NCBI RefSeq assembly: GCF_012035195.1
Contig: NZ_JAAVJH010000003.1
Location: forward strand, 392,779-456,778
Source: Sphingomonas corticis
GTDB taxonomy: Bacteria > Pseudomonadota > Alphaproteobacteria > Sphingomonadales > Sphingomonadaceae
DNA: 64,000 nt
Direction of reading: 5' to 3'
The translations under genes and the position numbers were made by a program. Positions 44,921 through 54,107 of this stretch are shown piece after piece; position 1 is the first letter of the stretch; each line of letters opens with the position of its first letter. The notes under the pieces were generated by a model that was not told where the DNA came from, did not search any database, and saw nothing but the letters and a program-made list of their open reading frames with translations.

Positions 44921-45637
44921 ATGTCCTGGACCGAGGAGCGGATCGGAACGCTCAAGACGATGTGGGAGGCCGGGCAGACCGCCAGCCAGATCGCCGAGGC
45001 GCTGGGCGGCGTCAGCCGCAACGCCGTGATCGGCAAGGCGCATCGCCTGGGGCTCCAGTCGCGCCCGTCCCCCGTCGTCAGCAAGGAGGAGGCGAAGGCC
45101 GCCGCCGAGCGCGAGAAGCAGGCTGCCGTGGCCGCACCCGAGCCGGAGCCGGCGCCGTGGGAGGAGGTGGCGGAACCCGCTGCGCCGGCCCCGGTGGAGG
45201 CGGTCGCGCCCGTCGTCGAGGAGGACGAGGAGGAGGATGAGCCCGTGCGTGCCGCTCCGGCGCCCGCGCCCGCCTCCATCCCGCTTCCCGAGCCGCGGCG
45301 CGAGCCGGTGCTGCGGTCCGTCGGCCCCGGCGGCTTCGTGCGCCAGGCGCCGGGCGAGCAGCAGCCGCCGATCGCCCCCGCGCCGCCGCGCCGCCTGGTG
45401 CCCGCGCGCACGGCGCCGGAATATGCCGACAAGACGTCGCTGCTCGATCTCAACGACCGCATCTGCAAGTGGCCGCTCGGTCACCCTGGTGAGCCGGATT
45501 TCCATTTCTGCGGCGAGAAGGTGAACCCCGGCTTCCCCTATTGCGTCGCGCATTGCGGCCACGCCTATCAGGCCCAGCTGCCGCGCCGCGACCGCCGCGC
45601 GCCCCCGCTGCCGTTCGGCGGCCCGCGCGCGCGCTGA
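44921..45637 (+). CDS. gcrA: Cell-cycle regulator GcrA
   Basis: A 238-aa GcrA, the alphaproteobacterial sigma70-interacting regulator of cell-cycle genes. The N-terminal helix-turn-helix is MSWTEERIGTLKTMWEAGQTASQIAEALGGVSRNAVIGKAHRLGLQ. A long acidic Pro/Ala/Glu linker (residues about 65-165) follows, and the C-terminal zinc-like domain reads CKWPLGHPGEPDFHFCG and FPYCVAHCGHAYQ. GcrA acts at promoters with CcrM-methylated GAnTC sites. The long linker is typical of sphingomonad versions. A hairpin follows before the convergent porin gene. Confidence 0.96.
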   Translation: MSWTEERIGTLKTMWEAGQTASQIAEALGGVSRNAVIGKAHRLGLQSRPSPVVSKEEAKAAAEREKQAAVAAPEPEPAPWEEVAEPAAPAPVEAVAPVVEEDEEEDEPVRAAPAPAPASIPLPEPRREPVLRSVGPGGFVRQAPGEQQPPIAPAPPRRLVPARTAPEYADKTSLLDLNDRICKWPLGHPGEPDFHFCGEKVNPGFPYCVAHCGHAYQAQLPRRDRRAPPLPFGGPRAR

Positions 45638-45700
45638 GCGCGGCGAGGCCGAAGCGTGGCGGCCCGCCAGCGGCGCTCAGCCGGGCGGAGGTGCGCGGGT

Positions 45701-45727
45701 CCCGCGCTACGCGGTGCGTAGCGCGGG
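45701..45727. terminator. Bidirectional hairpin between gcrA and porin gene
   Basis: CCCGCGCTACGC (45701-45712), loop GGT, GCGTAGCGCGGG (45716-45727): a perfect 12-bp stem between two convergent genes. There is no U-tract, so it may act as a weak terminator or transcript-end protector. Confidence 0.6.
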
Positions 45728-45737
45728 TCGCATCACG

Positions 45738-46607
45738 TCAGAACCGGAACGCCGCCGTCGCCCGGATCGAGTGCCAGCGGAACTTGTCGTCCGAGCGACG
45801 GAAGTCCGTGCCCGCCGTCGTGCCGCCGTTGGCCGCGTTGGTGAAGGGCGTGCCCGCGGGCCCTGCGGCGCGGACGCGGAAGTCGTTGTCCTGATACTGG
45901 TGGTACAGATACTCGAGCCCGACGGAGAAGTTGTCGCCGATCTTCTGCTCGACGCCGCCGCCGCCCTGGATGCCGAACTGGTTCTTCTTGCCCGACTGGG
46001 TGAAGGTGTTCGTGCTCTGCGACGAGGTGAAGTCGCGGTCGATGCGGGCGTAGCCGGGGCCGAACGTGCCGTAGAACAGCGTCTGGTCGTTCGGCGTGAA
46101 GCCGGCGCGGGCGCGGATGCCGGCTTCCCAGTTGATGCTGCGGTACATCACGTAATTGGCCGGCGTGGAGGAGAAGCCGGTGACCTGGTCGTTGATCTCC
46201 GTCTTGCCGAACTCGCCGACGACGCCGACGACGAAGCTGCCCATCTGCTGGTCGATGCCGACGCGGCCGTAATAGGCCCAGCCGTCCTCGTCGTTGCGGC
46301 AGCCTGCACCCGCCGGGATCGCCGGATTGGCGGCGGTGCGACCGGGCGCATTGGCGGAGACGCCGCGGCCGTTGCAGAAGCCGGGCGCGAAGGCGTTGGC
46401 GCCGGTGCCGGTCAGCACGGTGTCGCCGAAGCGCCCGTCCAGGTTGCGGTCGAACAGGATCGAGCCGCCGTCGCTGCCCTGCACGTCGTATCCGCCGGCG
46501 GCGCCGACGTAGATGCCGTTGAAGCCCGTCGGCTCGCCATCCTGCGCCGCGGCGGGGGCCGCCACCGTCACTGCCGCCATTGCCGCCAGAAGAAAGGCCT
46601 TCGTCAC
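45738..46607 (-). CDS. Outer-membrane porin-like beta-barrel protein
   Basis: A 289-aa outer-membrane protein. Its signal peptide VTKAFLLAAMAAVTVAAPAAAQ is followed by FNGIYVGAAGGYDVQG, the typical first strand of OmpA/opacity-like barrels, and it ends in aromatic-rich strands (FRWHSIRATAAFRF) with C-terminal Phe. Two pairs of Cys (FCNG, GCRN) may form a disulfide in a loop. The start is GTG 46607, after GGGAGTGATGAT; a longer in-frame reading (to 46649) has no signal-like N-terminus. It is on the minus strand, divergent from parE. Confidence 0.85.
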   Translation of the reverse strand: MTKAFLLAAMAAVTVAAPAAAQDGEPTGFNGIYVGAAGGYDVQGSDGGSILFDRNLDGRFGDTVLTGTGANAFAPGFCNGRGVSANAPGRTAANPAIPAGAGCRNDEDGWAYYGRVGIDQQMGSFVVGVVGEFGKTEINDQVTGFSSTPANYVMYRSINWEAGIRARAGFTPNDQTLFYGTFGPGYARIDRDFTSSQSTNTFTQSGKKNQFGIQGGGGVEQKIGDNFSVGLEYLYHQYQDNDFRVRAAGPAGTPFTNAANGGTTAGTDFRRSDDKFRWHSIRATAAFRF

Positions 46608-46757
46608 ATCATCACTCCCTGAAAGATACGGGAGCCGCAACGGGACCAACGCAGGTTAAGTTTCGTGACGAAGCGTTTCCGTTGCCTCGTTGTGGCATTT
46701 ATGTGACAGATGGGCGGCGCTCTTGGGTTCCCGGCTTGTTCCCGCTATGCGGATGCC

Positions 46758-48740
46758 ATGGCCGACGACCTCTTCGCAAACGCCCGCAGCGAGCAGCCCG
46801 CCTATGACGCGTCCGCGATCGAGGTGCTGGAGGGGCTGGAGCCGGTCCGGCGCCGCCCCGGCATGTACGTCGGCGGGACGGACGAGCGCGCGCTGCACCA
46901 TCTCGCCGCCGAGGTGCTGGACAATGCGATGGACGAGGCGGTGGCGGGCCACGCCACCCGGATCGAGATCGTGCTGGAACCGGGCAATCGCCTGACCATC
47001 GTCGACAACGGCCGCGGAATGCCGATCGACCCGCATCCCAAATTTCCGGGCAAGAGCGCGCTGGAGGTGATCCTCTCCATGCTCCATTCCGGCGGCAAGT
47101 TCAGCGGCAAGGCCTATGCTACCAGCGGCGGCCTGCACGGCGTCGGCGTTTCGGTCGTCAACGCGCTGTCGAGCGAAACGGTGGTGGAGGTGGCGCGTGA
47201 TCGCCAGCTCTATCGCCAGCGCTTCTCGCGCGGGCAGACGCTGGGGCCGCTGGAGACGGTCGGCGCGGCGCCCAACCGCCGCGGGACCAGCGTGTCGTTC
47301 GTGCCCGATACGGAGATCTTCGGCCCCGAACTGGGCTTCAAGCCGGCGCGGCTCTACCGGCTGGCGCGGTCGAAGGCGTATCTCTTCGCCGGCGTGGAGA
47401 TCCGCTGGAAGTGCGCCGCCGCACTCGTGGAGGGCACGGACACGCCGGCCGAGGCGGTGTTCCAGTTCCCCGGCGGCCTCGCCGATCACCTGCGCGAGCA
47501 GCTGGCCGGCCGCGAATGCGCCACGGCGGACTTCTTCGCCGGCACGCAGGACTTCGCGGAGCAGCAGGGCAAGGTGGAATGGGCGGTCGCCTGGCCGCTG
47601 TGGAGCGAGGGCAGCTACAGCTGGTATTGCAACACCATCCCCACGCCCGACGGCGGCACGCACGAGCAGGGACTGCGCCAGGCGCTGGTACGCGGCCTGC
47701 GCCAGTTCGGCGAACTGGTCGGCAACAAGCGCGCCAAGGAGCTGACCGCTGACGACGTGATGGTCGGCGGCGAGCTGATGCTCAGCGTTTTCATCCGCGA
47801 TCCGCAGTTCCAGTCGCAGACCAAGGACCGGCTGACCTCGCCTGAGGCGGCCGGACTGGTCGAAAAGGCGATGCGCGACCATTTCGACCATTGGCTGAGC
47901 CACAACATGGAGCGGGGCAAGGCGTTGCTCGGCTACGTGCTCGACCGCATGGACGAGCGGCTGCGGCGCAAGGCCGAGCGCGAGGTGAAGCGCAAGACCG
48001 CCACCTCCTCGCGCAAGCTGCGGCTGCCCGGCAAGCTGACCGACTGCGCCGCCGACAGTCCCGAGGGGACCGAATTGTTCATCGTCGAGGGTGATTCGGC
48101 GGGCGGCTCGGCGAAACAGGCGCGCGACCGCAAGACCCAGGCGATCCTGCCGATCCGCGGCAAGATCCTGAACGTCGCCAGCGCCACCGCGGCGAAGATC
48201 CTCGCCAATCAGGAGATCGCCGACCTGATCCAGGCGCTGGGTTGCGGCACCCGCAAGGAGTGCCGGCCTGACAACCTGCGCTACGAGAAGATCGTCATCA
48301 TGACCGACGCCGACGTCGACGGCGCGCATATCGCGACGCTGCTGATGACCTTCTTCTTTCAGGAGATGCCCGATCTGGTCCGGCGCGGGCACCTGTATCT
48401 GGCGCAGCCGCCGCTCTACCGGCTGACCGCGGGGGCGAAGTCCGCCTACGCCCGCGACGACGCGCACCGCGCCGAGCTGGAGCGCACCGTGTTCCGCGGC
48501 AAGAAGGTGGACGTGGCGCGGTTCAAGGGGCTGGGCGAGATGAACCCCGGCCAGCTGCGCGAGACGACGATGGATCCCAGATCGCGCTCGATGATCCGCA
48601 TCACCCTGCCGCAGGAATATGAGGAGCGGGCGGGCGTGAAGGACCTGGTCGACCGGCTGATGGGCACCAACCCCGCGCACCGCTTCGCCTTCATCCAGGA
48701 GAATGCCGCCCGGCTGGAGGACGAGGCGATCGACGCGTGA
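46758..48740 (+). CDS. parE: DNA topoisomerase IV subunit B
   Basis: The ATPase subunit of topoisomerase IV (with ParC), which decatenates daughter chromosomes. The 660-aa protein has the GHKL ATPase domain (EVLDNAMDEAVAG, TIVDNGRGMPIDPH, ATSGGLHGVGVSVVNALS), the transducer, and the Toprim region ELFIVEGDSAGGSAKQARDRKTQAILPIRGK with MTDADVDGAHI. The ATG at 46758 matches the family N-terminus (IEVLEGLEPVRRRPGMYVGG). It could be gyrB by family, but the short C-terminal region and length fit ParE. Confidence 0.95.
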   Translation: MADDLFANARSEQPAYDASAIEVLEGLEPVRRRPGMYVGGTDERALHHLAAEVLDNAMDEAVAGHATRIEIVLEPGNRLTIVDNGRGMPIDPHPKFPGKSALEVILSMLHSGGKFSGKAYATSGGLHGVGVSVVNALSSETVVEVARDRQLYRQRFSRGQTLGPLETVGAAPNRRGTSVSFVPDTEIFGPELGFKPARLYRLARSKAYLFAGVEIRWKCAAALVEGTDTPAEAVFQFPGGLADHLREQLAGRECATADFFAGTQDFAEQQGKVEWAVAWPLWSEGSYSWYCNTIPTPDGGTHEQGLRQALVRGLRQFGELVGNKRAKELTADDVMVGGELMLSVFIRDPQFQSQTKDRLTSPEAAGLVEKAMRDHFDHWLSHNMERGKALLGYVLDRMDERLRRKAEREVKRKTATSSRKLRLPGKLTDCAADSPEGTELFIVEGDSAGGSAKQARDRKTQAILPIRGKILNVASATAAKILANQEIADLIQALGCGTRKECRPDNLRYEKIVIMTDADVDGAHIATLLMTFFFQEMPDLVRRGHLYLAQPPLYRLTAGAKSAYARDDAHRAELERTVFRGKKVDVARFKGLGEMNPGQLRETTMDPRSRSMIRITLPQEYEERAGVKDLVDRLMGTNPAHRFAFIQENAARLEDEAIDA

Positions 48741-48904
48741 GGCCGATAAACCTTGCCAGCCGGCTGGCGATCGGCACGTCGCTCGCCGCGGTCCTGCCCG
48801 TCGCGTCGGTCTGGCTGCGTGGGCAGGCCGGAATCGACCGTTGCCTCGATGCGGGAGGCACTTGGCGCGACGGGCGGTGCGCTGGTGCCGGGCCGGGGCG
48901 CTGA
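48737..48904 (+). CDS. Small membrane-anchored protein downstream of parE (55 aa)
   Basis: A GTG-started frame overlapping the parE stop by 4 bases. Product: basic N-terminus, one hydrophobic stretch (GTSLAAVLPVASVWL), then a short polar tail with two Cys in RCLDAGGTWRDGRC, a C-x12-C spacing that recurs in small sphingomonad proteins. Coupled translation behind parE and the clear layout support a real gene. Function unknown. Confidence 0.55.
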   Translation: MRPINLASRLAIGTSLAAVLPVASVWLRGQAGIDRCLDAGGTWRDGRCAGAGPGR

Positions 48905-48910
48905 TCGGCC

Positions 48911-49741
48911 TCAGTCGTTCCCGCCGATCCAGTCGCCCAGGTTGCCCAGCGCCGAACCCTCGCCGCGGTTCTGGCCGCCGCCGCGTGCCGCCGCCATCAT
49001 CCGCCCGGCGAGCCGGGAGAAGGGGAGCGACTGCACCCACACCCGGCCGGGCCCGCGCAGCCGCGCGAAGAACACGCCTTCGCCCGCCTTGAACATGGTG
49101 CGGATACCGCCGACGGTGACGAGGTCGAAGTCGATCGACGGCGTGTAGGCCGCGAGGCAGCCGGTATCGACGTGGATCTCCTCCCCCGCGCGCAGCTCGC
49201 GCTCGACCACCGTGCCGCCCATCTGCACGAACACCCAGCCATCGCCGTCGAGCCGCTGCATGACGAAGCCCTCGCCGCCGAACAGCCCGGTCATCACCTT
49301 GCGCTGGAACTCCACGCCGATCGACACGCCCTTGGCCGCGGCGAGGAAGCTGTCCTTCTGGCAGATCAGCGTGCCGCCCACCTGGTCCAGCCGGATCGGC
49401 AGGATCGCACCGGGCGTGGGGCTGGCGAAGGCGACGCGCGCCTTGCCGTGGCCGTGGTGCGTGAAGACGGTCATGAACAGGCTCTCGCCCGTCAGCAGCC
49501 GCTTGCCCGCGCCCAGCAGCTTGCCCATGAAGCCGCCGTCATCGCCAGACGAGCCGTCGCCGAACACGGTGGTCATCTCCACCGCGGCGTCCTTCCACAC
49601 CAGCGCGCCCGCTTCCGCCACCGCGCTCTCGCCGGGATCGAGCTCGATCTCGACGAATTGCAGCTCCTGCCCCTTGATCTCGAAGTCGATATCGTCGGCG
49701 ACGCCGCTGCGGCGCTGGTGGCTCCACGGACTGCTGGTCAT
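48911..49741 (-). CDS. AIM24/TIGR00266-family protein
   Basis: A 276-aa beta-rich protein of the AIM24 (TIGR00266) family, of unknown biochemical role. Typical segments are VEIELDPGESAVAEAGALVWKD, TVFTHHGHGKARVAFASPTPGAILPI, and the glycine-rich tail GGGQNRGEGSALGNLGDWIGG, which is characteristic of this family. ATG 49741 is preferred because GGGAG lies about 8 bases upstream; the ATG 30 bases further up has no ribosome site. It converges with the small gene after parE. Confidence 0.9.
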   Translation of the reverse strand: MTSSPWSHQRRSGVADDIDFEIKGQELQFVEIELDPGESAVAEAGALVWKDAAVEMTTVFGDGSSGDDGGFMGKLLGAGKRLLTGESLFMTVFTHHGHGKARVAFASPTPGAILPIRLDQVGGTLICQKDSFLAAAKGVSIGVEFQRKVMTGLFGGEGFVMQRLDGDGWVFVQMGGTVVERELRAGEEIHVDTGCLAAYTPSIDFDLVTVGGIRTMFKAGEGVFFARLRGPGRVWVQSLPFSRLAGRMMAAARGGGQNRGEGSALGNLGDWIGGND

Positions 49742-49888
49742 CTGATGCTCCCGGCGGACGAGGTGTGCCATCTAGATAGGGCACTGTTTGCGCGCAAGCG
49801 GTGTTGATTCGCAGGCATGCTCACCTGTATCAGGCGGCGGCGGGCGGTCTCCATGGGCCGCCCTTGCTCTTTCAAAGGAGACCAGCCC

Positions 49889-51088
49889 GTGTCGATCCCA
49901 GCCCTCATGCCCGTCTACCCGCGGTGCGATGTGCGGCCGGTTCGAGGCGAGGGCTGCTACCTCTACGGCGAGCGAGGCGAGGAGTATCTCGATTTCGCCG
50001 CGGGGATCGCCGTCAATGCGCTCGGTCACGGCCATCCCGCGCTGACGAAGGCGATCGCGGAGCAGGCCGCGACGCTGATGCACGTCTCCAACCTCTACGG
50101 CAGTCCGCAGGGCGAGCGCTTCGCGCAGCGGCTGGTGGACGCCAGCTTCGCCGACACGGTGTTCTTCACCAATTCCGGCACGGAGGCGGTGGAATGCGCG
50201 ATCAAGACCGCGCGCCGCTTCCACCATGTCGAGGGCAACCCGCAGCGGCACACGCTCATCACCTTCAACAACGCGTTCCACGGGCGCACGATGGGGGCGA
50301 TCAGCGCGACCAACCAGGCGAAGATGCGCGACGGCTTCGAACCGCTGCTGCCCGGCTTCGCCTACGCGCCGTTTAACGATCTCGACGCCGCGCTGGCGTT
50401 GATCGACGACAGCACCGCCGGGTTCATGGTGGAAACGGTGCAGGGCGAGGGCGGGGTGACCGCCGCGTCGACGGAGTTCATCCAGGGCCTGCGTCGCGCG
50501 GCGGACGACCACGGCCTGCTGCTGGTGCTGGACGAGGTGCAGTGCGGCTACGGCCGGACCGGCAGGATGTTCGCCTACGAGCATTACGGCATCACGCCCG
50601 ACATCATGTCCGTGGCGAAGGGGATCGGCGGCGGCTTCCCGCTTGGCGCGTGCCTGGCGACGGAGAGGGCGGCCAAGGGCATGGTCTTCGGCACGCACGG
50701 TTCCACCTACGGCGGCAATCCGCTGGCGATGGCGGCGGGCGAGGCGGTGCTCGACGTGATCCAGGGCGACGGCTTCCTCGACCACGTGGCGCAGATGGGC
50801 GAGCGGCTGCGCGCTGCGCTGGAGCAGATGATCCCCAACCACGACGACCTGTTCGTGCCCGGGATCCGCGGCAAGGGCCTGATGCTGGGCGTGCAGCTGA
50901 AGGCGCCGGCGGACGCGCGCGCGTTCGTGGCGCACCTGCGCGACCGGCACGGGCTGCTCACGGTGTCCGCGGGCGAGAACGTCGTCCGCGTCCTCCCGCC
51001 GCTCGTCATCGAGGAGCGGCACGTGGAGGAATTCGTGCAGAAGATGAGCGACGGCGCCCGCGCCTACGTGCCCGTCGCCGACGATTGA
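49889..51088 (+). CDS. argD: Acetylornithine aminotransferase
   Basis: A fold-type I PLP aminotransferase of 399 aa in arginine synthesis (N-acetylornithine/N-succinyl-DAP). Motifs: YLDFAAGIAVNALGHGHPAL, VFFTNSGTEAVECAIKTAR, LVLDEVQCGYGRTG, and the PLP lysine in IMSVAKGIGGGFPLGA. The start GTG 49889 has AAAGGAGACC 8 bases upstream; earlier in-frame starts (49817) add sequence unlike the family. It is followed by argF, separated by a palindromic repeat. Confidence 0.95.
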   Translation: MSIPALMPVYPRCDVRPVRGEGCYLYGERGEEYLDFAAGIAVNALGHGHPALTKAIAEQAATLMHVSNLYGSPQGERFAQRLVDASFADTVFFTNSGTEAVECAIKTARRFHHVEGNPQRHTLITFNNAFHGRTMGAISATNQAKMRDGFEPLLPGFAYAPFNDLDAALALIDDSTAGFMVETVQGEGGVTAASTEFIQGLRRAADDHGLLLVLDEVQCGYGRTGRMFAYEHYGITPDIMSVAKGIGGGFPLGACLATERAAKGMVFGTHGSTYGGNPLAMAAGEAVLDVIQGDGFLDHVAQMGERLRAALEQMIPNHDDLFVPGIRGKGLMLGVQLKAPADARAFVAHLRDRHGLLTVSAGENVVRVLPPLVIEERHVEEFVQKMSDGARAYVPVADD

Positions 51089-51094
51089 CAATCG

Positions 51095-51226
51095 ATACCT
51101 CCCCGGCACGGGGAGGGGGACCATGCGCAGCATGGTGGAGGGGGAGTGCCACGGGCGGATCGCAAGCGGCGATCCCCTCCACCACCGGCTTCGCCGGCGG
51201 TCCCCCTCCCCATCCTGGGGAGGTAT
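51095..51226 (+). repeat. Palindromic CCTCCCC repeat between argD and argF
   Basis: ATACCTCCCCGGCACGGGG at the left and CCCCATCCTGGGGAGGTAT at the right pair as outer arms; inner arms CATGGTGGAGGGGGA and CCCCTCCACCACCGG pair too. The right end GGGGAGG lies 7 bases before the argF ATG and acts as its Shine-Dalgarno. Confidence 0.88.
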
Positions 51227-51229
51227 GAC

Positions 51230-52147
51230 ATGCGCCATTTCCTGAACTTGACCGATGCGGGCGCCGATGGCGTCGCCGCCATGCTGGCCGACGCGCTGGA
51301 CCGCAAGCAGGCGCGCGTGGGCTGGCCCCGTGGCCGCGCCGATGCCGACGCGCCGCTCGCCGGCCACGTGCTGGCGATGATCTTCGAGAAGAATTCCACG
51401 CGTACCCGCGTCAGCTTCGACATGGCGATGCGGCAGCTGGGCGGGCAGACGATCGTGATGGAGGCGGGGCAGATGCAGCTCGGGCGCGGCGAGACGGTGG
51501 CCGACACCGCGCGCGTGCTGTCGGGCTACGTCGACGCGGTGATGATCCGCACCGACGACCACGCCAAGCTGGAGGAGATGGCGCACCACGCGACCATCCC
51601 CGTCATCAACGGCCTGACCGACGCCTCCCACCCCTGCCAGATCATGGCGGACCTGCTGACGATCATCGAGCAGGGGCACGCGCTGCCCGGCCTGAAGGTG
51701 GCGTGGCTGGGCGACGGCAACAACGTGCTTGCCTCGATCATGGAAGCCGCCGGCCTGATGCAGTTCGACGTCGTCGCCGCCTGTCCGCAGGGCTTCATGC
51801 CGCCCGACGGTGACGTTGCGCTGGGCCGCGGTCGCGCGCGGGTCGTCGCCTCGCCGCAGGAGGCGGTGGAGGGGGCGGACGTGGTCGTCACCGACTGCTG
51901 GATCTCGATGGGTCAGGCGCACGCGGACACGAAGCTGGCGGCGATGATGCCCTATCAGGTGGACGGGGCGCTGATGGCCCGGGCAAAGCCGGGCGCGCAC
52001 TTCCTCCACTGTCTGCCCGCGCACCGCGGCGAGGAGGTGACGGCCGACATCATCGACGGACCGCAGTCGCTGATCTGGCAGGAAGCGGAGAACCGCCTGC
52101 ACGCGCAGAAGGCGGTGCTGCGCTGGTGCTTCGGGCAGATCGGTTGA
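51230..52147 (+). CDS. argF: Ornithine carbamoyltransferase
   Basis: Makes citrulline from ornithine and carbamoyl phosphate; 305 aa. The carbamoyl-phosphate loop is [12 protein letters not shown], then [12 protein letters not shown] (His-Pro-Cys-Gln), [13 protein letters not shown], and the ornithine-site [14 protein letters not shown] 51230 is the family start; the ribosome site GGGGAGG is the end of the palindromic repeat. It is followed by a repeat and hslO, an arrangement common in sphingomonads. Confidence 0.96.
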   Translation: MRHFLNLTDAGADGVAAMLADALDRKQARVGWPRGRADADAPLAGHVLAMIFEKNSTRTRVSFDMAMRQLGGQTIVMEAGQMQLGRGETVADTARVLSGYVDAVMIRTDDHAKLEEMAHHATIPVINGLTDASHPCQIMADLLTIIEQGHALPGLKVAWLGDGNNVLASIMEAAGLMQFDVVAACPQGFMPPDGDVALGRGRARVVASPQEAVEGADVVVTDCWISMGQAHADTKLAAMMPYQVDGALMARAKPGAHFLHCLPAHRGEEVTADIIDGPQSLIWQEAENRLHAQKAVLRWCFGQIG

Positions 52148-52200
52148 AGCGGGGCACGGCTCGTCCCACCTAGGGGCCGAGCGTCGAGCCCGGCGCACCT

Positions 52201-52273
52201 TCCGTTCGGCCTGGGCGACGTCGAGACGATGCGCCGCCGTGGCTGTGCTTCGACTTCGCCCAGCACGAACGGA
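52201..52273 (+). repeat. Palindromic intergenic repeat, GTTCG family
   Basis: CCGTTCGGCCTGGGCGACGTCG at the left pairs imperfectly with CGACTTCGCCCAGCACGAACGG at the right. It lies between argF and hslO; the open frame of hslO continues into it but the real start lies downstream. Confidence 0.82.
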
Positions 52274-52301
52274 CGTTCGTGTTTCCGATACCAAGGTGAC
52301 G

Positions 52302-53231
52302 ATGACCGACCCCAACCGTGCCGACCCCAACCACAGCGACCTCGACCGCGCGCTCGGCTTCACCATCCCCGCGCGGCACACGCGCGGGCGGATCGCGCGG
52401 CTGGGGCCGGTGCTCGACGCCATCCTCGCCGCGCACGCCTATCCTCCCGCGATCGAGCGGCTGCTGGCCGATGCGCTGGTGCTGACCGCGCTGGTCGGTG
52501 CGACGCTGAAGGATCCGCAGGGGCAGCTGACCTTGCAGACGCAGACGCAGGCGGGCGTCGTGACGCTGCTCGTCTGCGACTACCGCGGGGGCGAGCTGCG
52601 CGGCTACGTCCAATTCGACGCGGAGAAGCTGGCCGGGCTGCCGGCCGAGCCGTCGCTGGCCGCGCTGTTCGGGCAGGGCTATCTCGCCATCACCTTCGAC
52701 CTCGCCGCGACGGGCGAGCGCTACCAGGGCATCGTGCCGCTGGACGGCGACACGCTGGCCGCGGCGGTGGAGCATTATTTCGTGCAATCGGAGCAAATTC
52801 CGACGCTGGTCCGCACCGGCCTCGCCAAGGATCCCGAGGGGCGCTGCGTCGCGGGCGGGCTGCTGCTCCAGCACCTGCCCGAGGGCGAGGACGGGCGCGA
52901 GCGGCTGCACACGAAGCTCGATCATCCCGAGTGGGACCACGTCTCCGCGCTGGGCGCCACGATGGGCATCGACGAGCTGGCGGACGCGGCGCTGCCGCTG
53001 GAGACGCTGGTGTGGCGGCTGTTCAACGAGGAGAGCGAGGTGCGCGTCCTGGCCGACACGCCGCTCTCGCGCGGATGCCGGTGCGACGTCGACTACGTCC
53101 GCTCGGTGATCGCCAAATTCCCGCTGGAGGACCGGCGCGCGATGGCCGACGCGGACGGGATCATCGCGGTGGACTGTGCCTTCTGCTCGACCGTCTTCCC
53201 GCTTCACGTCGACGATGCCGCGGGCGTTTAA
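52302..53231 (+). CDS. hslO: Redox-regulated chaperone Hsp33
   Basis: A 309-aa oxidation-activated holdase chaperone. The N-terminal domain contains ARHTRGRIARLGPVLDAILAAHAYPPAIERLLADALVLTALVG. The zinc redox centre at the C-terminus has RGCRCDVDYV (C-x-C) and VDCAFCSTVF (C-x2-C). ATG 52302 is chosen (AAGGTGACG upstream); an upstream ATG at 52239 lies inside the repeat. An intrinsic terminator follows at 53322. Confidence 0.96.
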   Translation: MTDPNRADPNHSDLDRALGFTIPARHTRGRIARLGPVLDAILAAHAYPPAIERLLADALVLTALVGATLKDPQGQLTLQTQTQAGVVTLLVCDYRGGELRGYVQFDAEKLAGLPAEPSLAALFGQGYLAITFDLAATGERYQGIVPLDGDTLAAAVEHYFVQSEQIPTLVRTGLAKDPEGRCVAGGLLLQHLPEGEDGRERLHTKLDHPEWDHVSALGATMGIDELADAALPLETLVWRLFNEESEVRVLADTPLSRGCRCDVDYVRSVIAKFPLEDRRAMADADGIIAVDCAFCSTVFPLHVDDAAGV

Positions 53232-53321
53232 CGGCCGTTAACCTGAGCGGTGGTAGAGCGTCTCTCGTGCTGATCTTCTTCGCGGCACGATTTCTCCCTA
53301 GCGGCCCGCACGGGCCGAACT

Positions 53322-53351
53322 GGGCCGCCCGACGGGGCGGCCCATTTTTTT
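53322..53351 (+). terminator. Intrinsic terminator after hslO
   Basis: GGGCCGCCC (53322-53330), loop GACG, GGGCGGCCC (53335-53343), then A and seven T: a textbook rho-independent terminator. It lies about 90 bases after the hslO stop and before queC. Confidence 0.92.
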
Positions 53352-53406
53352 GCGCGGTCCGCCGACGTTGCGATTCGCGGCGGATGCGACTAGCGGCGGC
53401 GCGATC

Positions 53407-54105
53407 ATGGCAACGATGACCCCTGCGGTGGCGCTCGTCTCGGGCGGCCTGGATTCGATGGTTTCCGCGGCGCTGGCGCGCGAGGCGGGGCACCCGCTGC
53501 TGGCGCTGTCGATCGACTATAACCAGCGGCACCAGGTGGAGCTGGCGGCGGCGCGGCGGATCGCGACGGCGCTGGGCGCGGAGCGGCACGTGGTGCTGCC
53601 GATGGACCTCAGCGTCTTCGGCGGCTCCGCGCTGACCGACCGCGACATCGACGTGCCCAAGGACGGTGTCGGCGACGGCATTCCCGTCACCTACGTGCCC
53701 GCGCGCAACACGATCTTTCTCAGCCTGGCGCTCGGCTGGGCGGAGGCGGCGGGGGCGCGCGACCTGTTCGTCGGCGTCAACGCGCTCGACTATTCGGGCT
53801 ATCCCGACTGCCGGCCAGAGTTCATCGCCGGGTTCGAGACGCTGGCCGAGCTCGCCACCAAGGCGGGGGTCGAGGGGCAGCCCTTCCGCATCCGCGCGCC
53901 GTTGCAGGCGATGACCAAGGCGGACATCGTGCGCGAAGGCGCGCGGCTGGGGCTGGACATGGGACTCAGCTGGTCGTGCTACGATCCCGCGCCGGGCGGG
54001 CTCCACTGCGGCACCTGCGACAGCTGCCGGTTGCGGCACAAGGGGTTCGAGGAGGCCGGCGTTGCCGATCCGACGCGATACGCGATCGTGCCGCCGGCGC
54101 CCTGA
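53407..54105 (+). CDS. queC: 7-cyano-7-deazaguanine synthase
   Basis: Converts 7-carboxy-7-deazaguanine to preQ0 in queuosine synthesis, using ATP and ammonia. The 232-aa protein has the PP-loop [33 protein letters not shown] and the C-terminal zinc site [19 protein letters not shown] (four Cys). ATG 53407 is the family start. queE begins 2 bases after its stop, forming a preQ0 operon; no queD is present here. Confidence 0.97.
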   Translation: MATMTPAVALVSGGLDSMVSAALAREAGHPLLALSIDYNQRHQVELAAARRIATALGAERHVVLPMDLSVFGGSALTDRDIDVPKDGVGDGIPVTYVPARNTIFLSLALGWAEAAGARDLFVGVNALDYSGYPDCRPEFIAGFETLAELATKAGVEGQPFRIRAPLQAMTKADIVREGARLGLDMGLSWSCYDPAPGGLHCGTCDSCRLRHKGFEEAGVADPTRYAIVPPAP

Positions 54106-54107
54106 CG